Of a DNA stretch of 11,515 bases, positions 6,459 to 11,515 are shown piece by piece (position 1 is the first letter of the stretch; each line of letters opens with the position of its first letter). Made by a program: the position numbers and the translations under genes. The DNA lies in assembly GCA_902797565.1 (NCBI GenBank), contig CADBTO010000109.1, positions 1 through 11,515 on the forward strand. Direction: 5' to 3'. Source of the stretch: an uncultured Lachnospiraceae bacterium (GTDB lineage: Bacteria; Bacillota; Clostridia; Lachnospirales; Lachnospiraceae). Under the pieces are notes generated by a model. The model did not search any database. It had not been told where the DNA came from and saw nothing but the letters and a program-made list of their open reading frames with translations.

Positions 6459-7719
6459 ATTTATGCACCAGTGTCCCCAGTACGATCTCATCCTTGCTTT
6501 CGAAACCCAGTGCGGCGAAATGGATGGGCCTCGCGTCCGAAGCACGGCGCAGGGACAAAACCGCTTCATATTGCCCGGCAGGCATATCCGGCAGGGAGAT
6601 GCGGATCGGGGTTTCTTTGTCAATCAAAAGGCCACGGCGTTTGATTTGGAACGAGGTCTTCACCCCTCCGATCTGCAGCGAGCCTTCCATTTCAAATAAG
6701 TGGTTGGCAAACCCGGTGTTCTCGATGGAAATGATCAGATTCTGGTCATCAAACAGGGAGACGTCCCGGATTACAAAACGGTATCCCAGTTTCGCTGAAA
6801 TCACGGAAAAAAGATCCTGTCCCTTGAAGGCGTCGTGTTCCGCATAGATCATATTGGACCATCTTCGATAAACAACATCGTCATAGTCGCGGTTCAGATA
6901 GCAAAGGTGCATTTTCTGGATGGTGGAAATGATTTCATCCGGTTCTTCCAGGAATGCATCGATCTTGTTGCGGATTGAAACAACTTCCCCGCCGCAGGGG
7001 AGCCGGTGGCAGTGCTTCGCCTGATACCGGAGTTCCTCATTCCGGTCCCTGCCGTCTTCAGAAAAGCCGTTTTGCCCATAGGTCCCCATATCCGTTTCCG
7101 AAGAAAGGATCGCATCGTTGTACAGGCAGAGCCGCTTGTCGTTGGTCTCATAGGCAAGGATGCGCAGAAAAGACGGACGCCGCACGGCAATCCAGACTTC
7201 GTCCCCGATCGCTTCCCGGATGACCTCATGAAGACGGATCAGCTGTGTTTCTGTCAGGTATCTGGATCCATGCATCTCCCCCCAGTTTCCAATGAAGAAG
7301 CCCTGGATCAGGAATACATGGGATAAAAAGGGTTTCACCAGGTCCAGGCACTGGCGGATATGGATCTCCAGTATCTGTTTGAGGATTGGCTCCCGCTCAT
7401 AGGCACGGCCTTCATAATCATAGGCAAAACGCAGGATCAGGTCTTTGGGGCGGGCAGAAAAATATGCCAGCGTCCGTTTCAGCCGTTCCAGTGCTTCGGT
7501 AGGCAGCGGCTCATCTTTGTAACGCTGCAAAGAAAATTCCAGCAAAAGCAGGCTTTCATCTTTGGTATCCAGATAGTCTGTGCTGTCCAGATCATAATCG
7601 AGATGCAGGGAAAACTGGAAAATATGGTAAAAACCCATGCAGGGGTTTACGACTCGTTTTGTAGATTCATGAAGTCTGTTCTTTTTCAGTTTCCACTTCT
7701 TTCTTTGAAAATTGATCAT
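6457..7719 (-). CDS. DUF4874/DUF4832 family protein, no signal peptide (paralogue A)
   Basis: A 420-residue member of the two-part DUF4874-DUF4832 family, which has the look of a TIM-barrel glycoside-hydrolase-like fold plus a C-terminal beta domain. No activity has been shown to my knowledge. Motifs in order: VVNPCMGFY near residue 25, LRFAYDYEG, QGFFIGNWGEMHGSRY with Glu148 as candidate catalytic residue, VRRPSF, LYNDAILSSETDMGTYG, CGGEV, LCYLNRDYDD, LGYRFVIRDVSLFD, IENTGFA and a final VLGTL. The N-terminus (MINFQRKKWKLKKN) is basic with no hydrophobic helix, so the protein should stay in the cytosol unless the start is wrong. The next gene encodes a paralogue with the same motif order that does have an anchor. 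Context with glycosyltransferases and a PelG-type exporter suggests glycan trimming or binding, which is inference. The gene ends 11 bases before its paralogue. Confidence 0.8.
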   Translation of the reverse strand: MINFQRKKWKLKKNRLHESTKRVVNPCMGFYHIFQFSLHLDYDLDSTDYLDTKDESLLLLEFSLQRYKDEPLPTEALERLKRTLAYFSARPKDLILRFAYDYEGRAYEREPILKQILEIHIRQCLDLVKPFLSHVFLIQGFFIGNWGEMHGSRYLTETQLIRLHEVIREAIGDEVWIAVRRPSFLRILAYETNDKRLCLYNDAILSSETDMGTYGQNGFSEDGRDRNEELRYQAKHCHRLPCGGEVVSIRNKIDAFLEEPDEIISTIQKMHLCYLNRDYDDVVYRRWSNMIYAEHDAFKGQDLFSVISAKLGYRFVIRDVSLFDDQNLIISIENTGFANHLFEMEGSLQIGGVKTSFQIKRRGLLIDKETPIRISLPDMPAGQYEAVLSLRRASDARPIHFAALGFESKDEIVLGTLVHK

Positions 7720-8461
7720 GGATCCTCACTCCGTTATCTAATCCAAGGACATAGTGCCGGAACAAAACGGCTAACAGGGACAGGGTGACGCGGGCCATAT
7801 ACAAAACCGGTTTCAGCCCGGAATGCATACTTGTTCCAGAAACCCGCTGGTGCATGACGGCCGGAATCTCTTTTACAGAAAAACCGAGCAGCAGCATCTG
7901 CAGGATCATATTGGCATCCGGATAGCGGTCGTCAAAGTGCTCGAAGATTGAATAATACAAAAATGCAGGAAAAGACAACCCTTGGAGCCCGGATGTTGGA
8001 TCCGAAATCCTTGTCCTGGTAAACAGGTAAATAAAATAGCTGAAATGGTGGATCGCAAACTCTTTGAGGGCGCCGACCTTGAAGGGGGTGCTTTCCGGCA
8101 GAAACCGCGAACCAATCACGATATCCGGTGCATGCGGGGATTTCAGTTCCTCGTAAAGCTTTGGGATATTGCAAATATCATGCTGTCCGTCTGCATCCAT
8201 CTGGATGACATACTGGTAATTCCTTCGAACAGCATATTTGTAGCCCAGCTGGATGGCAGATCCATAGCCGAGATTGAATACATGGCTCACCACCGTGACA
8301 TGATGCTGCTTTGCAACCCAGTTTGTTGCATCAGAAGATGCGTCGTTCATGACCAGGATATCCGCATAATCGGAGATCCCGGCCTTTGCAATGGAGTTCA
8401 GCACATTCGGAAGATTTTCTTCCTCATTGTATGCTGGAATAATAATTAAAAGATCTTTCAT
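7667..8461 (-). CDS. GT2 family glycosyltransferase, dolichyl-phosphate mannose synthase-like
   Basis: A 264-residue GT-A fold transferase that in related enzymes moves a sugar from a nucleotide donor to a lipid carrier or a growing glycan. Visible motifs: IIIPAYNEEENLPNVL at the N-terminus, NDASSDAT with Asp40, the metal-binding DAD at residues 89-91 inside MDADGQHD, GSRFL, the later DPTSGLQGL, and QRVSGTSMHSG near the C-terminus, before an amphipathic hydrophobic stretch that probably contacts the membrane. The start at 8461 is chosen because its ribosome binding site overlaps the end of the GT4 gene and the codons upstream lie inside that gene and match nothing. The pairing with DUF2304 is common for this subfamily, but here a GT4 gene separates the two. 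Its 3' end overlaps the next gene by 53 bases. Substrate is unknown. Confidence 0.9.
   Translation of the reverse strand: MKDLLIIIPAYNEEENLPNVLNSIAKAGISDYADILVMNDASSDATNWVAKQHHVTVVSHVFNLGYGSAIQLGYKYAVRRNYQYVIQMDADGQHDICNIPKLYEELKSPHAPDIVIGSRFLPESTPFKVGALKEFAIHHFSYFIYLFTRTRISDPTSGLQGLSFPAFLYYSIFEHFDDRYPDANMILQMLLLGFSVKEIPAVMHQRVSGTSMHSGLKPVLYMARVTLSLLAVLFRHYVLGLDNGVRIHDQFSKKEVETEKEQTS
7724..7732 (-). promoter_or_regulatory. Ribosome binding site of the first DUF4832 gene, inside the GT2 gene
   Basis: Coding strand GGAGTGAGG ends four bases before the ATG at 7719 and carries two candidate cores, GGAG (nine bases away) and GAGG (four bases away). It lies within the GT2 coding region, which supports the 53-base overlap as real. 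The next in-frame Met, in NPCMGFY, would break the conserved N-terminal motif. Confidence 0.6.
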
Positions 8462-8468
8462 GGCTCGT

Positions 8469-8473
8469 TCCTT
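8469..8473 (-). promoter_or_regulatory. Ribosome binding site of the GT2 gene, overlapping the GT4 stop
   Basis: Coding strand reads TATAAGGAACGAGCCATG: the GT4 stop TAA (8472-8474) runs into AAGGA (8469-8473), seven bases before the ATG at 8461. This sets the GT2 start at 8461 rather than at the in-frame ATG 8746, which lies well inside the GT4 gene. Confidence 0.7.
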
Positions 8474-9686
8474 ATACCAGTTCAAGCAGCTGGCGATATC
8501 CCTTTGGCAGCGGGATGACTTCCCGTTCCGCCTCTTTTGCAAGTGCTTTTCGCAGCGGTTCATTGGCCAGAAGCTTTTTGATCCCCTCTGCGACACTTTC
8601 CGGGGATAATTCACAGAGCAGCCCGTTTTCTTCATGGGTGATCTGCTCCCGGTTCCCCGGAACATCTGTGACCAGGCACGCGCAGCCCAGGGTTTTTGCC
8701 TCCTGCAAAGAAATGCTTTTCCCTTCAAATGCAGAGGCATGGACATAGATATCGCAATCCCTGTAGCAGGGATAGGGATTGGCGCGTGTCCCCATCAGGA
8801 TAAACTCGTTCGAAAGATCCAGGCTCCGGATCAGCCGTTCCAGGGTATCCCGATCGCTCCCGTCCCCCAGCACAAACCAGCGGAACGGAATCCCTTCATC
8901 CTTCAGGATTTTTGCGGCACGGATGGAAACCGGCAGGCATTTCTGCGGCGTCAGCCGGAGCACCGAAAACAGGATGGTTCCGGAAAAGTCTTCCAGATGC
9001 CGTTTTGGAAAGCTGCTTCCCTTCTCTGCCAGACGCCGGATGCGGCCCTGGTCGATGATGTTTTCAAAAATAAAGGTCTTTCCGCGGCAATCCGGATGGA
9101 CGGACAGGAAGCTTCCCCGGATCTCTTCGGATACGGTGAAGATCCGATCGAAGGCCTGGTAGGTATCCTCATCCAGGGTTCTGGTATAACCGGACATCTC
9201 ATAGTCAATATGGATGAACGCCGCTTTCTTTCTGGCAACCACCCGTTCTGCGACATAATAGGCAGAGGCACCTTCAATATAGGCCACGGCAAGGTCATAG
9301 GTATCCTGCACCTGTGGTGCATATTGGGACAAAGGGCGCCACAGCAGCTTATCCCATTGCAGTTTTCTGCCGTTTTTCCACATCTGGCGCAGGTTCCTGG
9401 CCAGATAAGGAAGGTTTTGGATTCCTTTCCTGGCCATCGCCGAAGTCGCGGTACGATATAAGGCAACCCTTCCCCATCTGGAAAGGACCGGTTTGGGATT
9501 CTGTTTCCCTAAAACCCGTACTTTTTTGGGGACGCGGCGCAAAAGCTCTCCCTGTCCGGTGATGACCAGAAGGTCGATATCAAATTTCTTTTTCGGGAGT
9601 TTCCGCAGCAGGGCCAGCAGCGCTGCCTCGGCTCCCCCCATCCCCAGTGTGTTGATCACAAACAGGATTTTTTGTTTGGCCTCCAT
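8472..9686 (-). CDS. GT4 family glycosyltransferase (GT-B fold)
   Basis: A 404-residue cytosolic glycosyltransferase predicted to transfer a sugar from a nucleotide donor during glycan assembly. The N-terminus KILFVINTLGMGGAEAAL is the classic first strand and Gly-rich loop of GT4 enzymes. The C-terminal domain shows LRLTPQKCLPVSIRAAKIL, then FVLGDGSDRDTLERLI, and the EX7E motif EGKSISLQE with glutamates at residues 321 and 329, followed by KTLGCACLVTDVPGNREQI. Length is usual for the family. It does not resemble PelF, whose N-terminus differs (YPYVRGGVSSW type), so it is not the standard partner of the PelG protein. It overlaps the DUF2304 gene by 107 bases and ends 10 bases before the GT2 start. 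Sugar donor and acceptor cannot be told. The residue after Gln in the RLTPQK motif is Cys, where related enzymes mostly have Gly. Confidence 0.9.
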   Translation of the reverse strand: MEAKQKILFVINTLGMGGAEAALLALLRKLPKKKFDIDLLVITGQGELLRRVPKKVRVLGKQNPKPVLSRWGRVALYRTATSAMARKGIQNLPYLARNLRQMWKNGRKLQWDKLLWRPLSQYAPQVQDTYDLAVAYIEGASAYYVAERVVARKKAAFIHIDYEMSGYTRTLDEDTYQAFDRIFTVSEEIRGSFLSVHPDCRGKTFIFENIIDQGRIRRLAEKGSSFPKRHLEDFSGTILFSVLRLTPQKCLPVSIRAAKILKDEGIPFRWFVLGDGSDRDTLERLIRSLDLSNEFILMGTRANPYPCYRDCDIYVHASAFEGKSISLQEAKTLGCACLVTDVPGNREQITHEENGLLCELSPESVAEGIKKLLANEPLRKALAKEAEREVIPLPKGYRQLLELV

Positions 9687-10053
9687 CGTGTTTCTCCCTT
9701 CTCTGATACAGGTCCTCCAATATCATCTCGTTTTCCTGGTTCAGCAGGGAAACATGCATCGCAAGTTCCCGGTTTTCCATGGACAGCACCGACAAGGATG
9801 AGGTCAGCAGGAAAACGGCAAAAATCAGCACAAACATTGCGATCGTCATGGGAATCAGAAAATCCGCGTCAATATGGGTCACCGCCGTCCAAACTTTGGG
9901 GAGCGCCCCCAGGATGATCAGGATGGCAGAAAAAATAATCCAGATTAGCCCGTAGTTGTCACTCATCCGCCGCTTCGTGTAAAACAAAAAGTCTAAAAAC
10001 AGCAGTATGATGCCGCCGGCCAAAAAAAAGGTCCGCATGATATATATCATCAT
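9580..10053 (-). CDS. DUF2304 family small membrane protein with an overlapping C-terminal extension
   Basis: A 157-residue protein whose first ~120 residues look like DUF2304: a helix near residues 5-25, a second helix (WIIFSAILIILGALPKVW), a third (IPMTIAMFVLIFAVFLLTS), then a coiled-coil-prone segment rich in Glu, Asn and Leu (residues ~88-120). DUF2304 genes often neighbour DPM1-like GT2 glycosyltransferases, and such a gene lies two genes downstream; a role as its membrane partner is inference. The last ~36 residues (after EKHDGG) are rich in Gly, Ala, Thr and Gln and are read in another frame across the first 107 bases of the GT4 gene. They are probably not a conserved domain. A typical family member would stop near the downstream ATG, so the stop may have been lost by a small mutation, or the overlap is genuine. 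Confidence 0.8.
   Translation of the reverse strand: MMIYIMRTFFLAGGIILLFLDFLFYTKRRMSDNYGLIWIIFSAILIILGALPKVWTAVTHIDADFLIPMTIAMFVLIFAVFLLTSSLSVLSMENRELAMHVSLLNQENEMILEDLYQRREKHDGGQTKNPVCDQHTGDGGSRGSAAGPAAETPEKEI
9693..9700 (-). promoter_or_regulatory. Ribosome binding site of the GT4 gene, inside the DUF2304 gene
   Basis: Coding strand AAGGGAGA is six bases before the ATG at 9686. This strong site lies inside the DUF2304 reading frame, about 110 bases before the end of that gene. It fixes the GT4 start and shows that the GT4 reading frame, not the DUF2304 tail, is the one selected after 9686. Confidence 0.65.
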
Positions 10054-10060
10054 CTATTTT

Positions 10061-11515
10061 TTACCTCGTTGATTGATTAACGATTGATTTGCTGTCCGTC
10101 TTTTCTGTCTTTTCTGTTTTTTCTTTCTGGTCTTTGTCCAATACATCTGTCACACCGCGCTCATACACTAGGTCAGGTGGCTTTGTCCCTGCACCGGTTT
10201 GCAAAATATGCCCCGTACAGAAAATGTGCCGGTCAAGGTGCTGTTCTACCCAGCGGAGCCGCAGGTACGCAATGCTCCAGCTGGTGATGGCGCCAAGAAA
10301 CAGTCCGCTGCCATACCAGATCGGATGCAGTTCCTTGGAAAACATCGAAGCGGCCAGTGTTACGACAAAAAAGACGAGGCTTGTCAGCAATGCGCCCTTG
10401 AGGTCATTAAAGTAATACAGGAAGATCATCGCACCATACATCGTAAACATCACGAAATATGCGGCACCCAGCAGGGGATAGATCTGCATGATCAGTCCGG
10501 AAAGTCCCAGCTGCGGGCCAAAGACGATGATCAGCAAAAAAAGTACGACGGAAATAATAAACTGCACGCGGATCAGTTCCAGGAGTTCTGCAGACAGCTG
10601 CTGGAACATCCGTGTCTTGGCAATTTCGATATCCGAAAGCCGCCCGCCAATGACCGCTTCGGAGTATCCGCGGTATGTGGGATGGAATTTCCGTTCCACG
10701 CTTGTGATGAAAATGACCGTTGCGGAAATATTTGTGGCAAGCGCAAGGAAGGTCGCCATATCATAGGGCTCGGCACAGACAAAGCTCCTGCGGACGACCA
10801 GCTGCATTTTGGTTGTCCAGAACACGAAGTTGTGGACATACAGCCCCAGGATATACAGGGTGTTGCTCAGGATCAGCCACCAGTATTGTTTGAAATACGG
10901 CAGCAGGCGCGTGTATTTATGGCTGTTCGTTGAAAAATAATAACGCAGCTGCGCCATCTCCAGCCCTGCAATCACCACAAACGCAACATCCACCCCGATC
11001 AGCATGGAAACCGTAATGGAAATCTTCACGATCTTCCCCAGCACCATCGCAATCACGAAACACAGTCCCATCCCGATAAAATAGAACAGGCTCATCTTGG
11101 CATAGTCCTTGCAGATAGACAGGAAAAGCATGACGTAAAAGACCAGCACCAGTGCGATAAAGCCAATAAACGTCAGCAGGATATAGAGCAGATCCACATG
11201 TCCCACAAGCCGCTCATGGATAAAGAATGGAATCCCCGGCAGCAGCGCCATGACGATCGTCACAGCAAGTCCGAAATAAAATACGGGCATGATTTCATCA
11301 TAGGTTTCTTCATAGATCATGTCCGAAACAAAGCGGGAAATGATTGCGTTCAGCGGCGACGTGATCAGTAATGAAAAAATAAACATATACAACAGGCTGC
11401 ATGAAAACAGTTCCCGCTGGTCAAAGCCGATCTCGTCAAATCCCAGCAGCTGCTCCAGGGCAAACACAGTTCCGATCACAAGAACCATGGGGGCGATCGT
11501 GACAATGATACTGTA
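10061..11515 (-). CDS. pelG: PelG-type exopolysaccharide exporter (MOP superfamily), 5' end outside window
   Basis: Integral membrane protein of the PelG family, which in known Pel systems moves the growing polysaccharide across the cytoplasmic membrane together with the glycosyltransferase PelF. The first in-frame ATG in the window is at 11488, but the frame stays open through nine more codons (YSIIVTIAP) to the edge. That stretch resembles the first membrane helix of PelG, so the real start lies beyond 11515. About twelve hydrophobic helices are visible. Conserved-looking stretches include SPLNAIISRFVSDMIY early and FTMYGAMIFLYYFNDLKGA late. After the last helix a hydrophilic tail of about 50 residues ends in a charged EKT repeat, longer than I expect for the family. 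The stop codon overlaps the ribosome binding site of the DUF2304 gene, 7 bases upstream of its start. Family assignment is by sequence recognition; the exported polymer is unknown. Confidence 0.88.
   Translation of the reverse strand, partial: YSIIVTIAPMVLVIGTVFALEQLLGFDEIGFDQRELFSCSLLYMFIFSLLITSPLNAIISRFVSDMIYEETYDEIMPVFYFGLAVTIVMALLPGIPFFIHERLVGHVDLLYILLTFIGFIALVLVFYVMLFLSICKDYAKMSLFYFIGMGLCFVIAMVLGKIVKISITVSMLIGVDVAFVVIAGLEMAQLRYYFSTNSHKYTRLLPYFKQYWWLILSNTLYILGLYVHNFVFWTTKMQLVVRRSFVCAEPYDMATFLALATNISATVIFITSVERKFHPTYRGYSEAVIGGRLSDIEIAKTRMFQQLSAELLELIRVQFIISVVLFLLIIVFGPQLGLSGLIMQIYPLLGAAYFVMFTMYGAMIFLYYFNDLKGALLTSLVFFVVTLAASMFSKELHPIWYGSGLFLGAITSWSIAYLRLRWVEQHLDRHIFCTGHILQTGAGTKPPDLVYERGVTDVLDKDQKEKTEKTEKTDSKSIVNQSTR
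10064..10067 (-). promoter_or_regulatory. Ribosome binding site for the DUF2304 gene, abutting the pelG stop
   Basis: Coding strand GAGG sits immediately before the pelG TAA (10061-10063), ten bases before the ATG at 10053. It supports the first of three closely spaced in-frame ATGs (10053, 10050, 10038), because spacing to the third would be about 25 bases. It implies translational coupling with pelG. Confidence 0.6.
10098..10124 (-). repeat. Three tandem 9-bp units in the pelG 3' end
   Basis: Plus-strand unit gtcttttct occurs at 10098-10106 and 10107-10115, and with one mismatch (gttttttct) at 10116-10124. On the coding strand it encodes the EKT-EKT-EKT part of the cytoplasmic tail of the PelG-like exporter. 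Because the unit is a multiple of three, gain or loss of a copy would change tail length without a frameshift. Confidence 0.85.

Noticed and set aside
8462..8746. N-terminal extension of the GT2 frame
   Set aside because: It lies within the GT4 gene and precedes the canonical GT2 start IIIPAYNEE; a ribosome binding site is present at 8469-8473 for the start at 8461.
8634..9461. Plus-strand reading frame of 275 codons
   Set aside because: Opposite the clear GT4 gene with its EX7E motif; composition is Pro/Gly/Arg-biased with no domain signal.
8472..9686. Naming the GT4 gene pelF
   Set aside because: The N-terminal motif GMGGAEAAL is that of general GT4 enzymes, not the PelF-type N-terminus, and the gene order differs from Pel loci where PelF directly precedes PelG.

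Overview
The window carries ten protein-coding genes, all on the minus strand, so transcription runs from the right edge to the left. They are packed end to end: gaps are 3 to 50 bases, neighbours sometimes overlap, and I see no tRNA, rRNA, insertion sequence, CRISPR array, internal terminator or clear promoter. It reads as the middle of one long operon whose first and last genes are both cut by the window edges. Roughly balanced base composition, purine-rich AGGAG-type ribosome binding sites and the protein families suggest a Gram-positive Clostridia- or Erysipelotrichia-type Firmicute, perhaps a gut Lachnospiraceae relative. That placement is inference and cannot be fixed from the window.

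In transcription order, the right-hand two thirds (11515 to 3414) is an extracellular polysaccharide module. It holds a PelG-type exporter of the MOP superfamily (N-terminus outside the window), a small DUF2304 membrane protein, a GT4 glycosyltransferase, a DPM1-like GT2 glycosyltransferase, two tandem paralogues of the DUF4874/DUF4832 TIM-barrel-like family (the second with an N-terminal membrane anchor, the first without), and a Wzx-type flippase. PelF and other Pel-like partners, if present, would lie to the right of the window.

The left-hand third (3363 to 1) has a different flavour. It holds an NTP_transf_5 nucleotidyltransferase-fold protein, an S24/S26 signal-peptidase-like protein with a Ser-His arrangement, a PqqD domain fused to an HPr-kinase-like ATPase, and the start of an ABC transporter. 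In other bacteria, kinase, nucleotidyltransferase, PqqD and ABC exporter genes recur together in RiPP (especially lasso peptide) tailoring clusters, and HprK/PqqD-like pairs also occur near exopolysaccharide genes. No precursor peptide, lasso B2 protease or asparagine-synthetase-like cyclase is visible here, so a lasso cluster cannot be claimed.

The most interesting aspect is the co-linear linkage of a Pel-like polysaccharide export and processing set with a PqqD-HprK / nucleotidyltransferase / S26-peptidase / ABC-exporter set. One model is that a small peptide is phosphorylated and glycosylated, trimmed in the cytosol and exported together with, or attached to, an exopolysaccharide. The simpler alternative is two independent modules that sit side by side.
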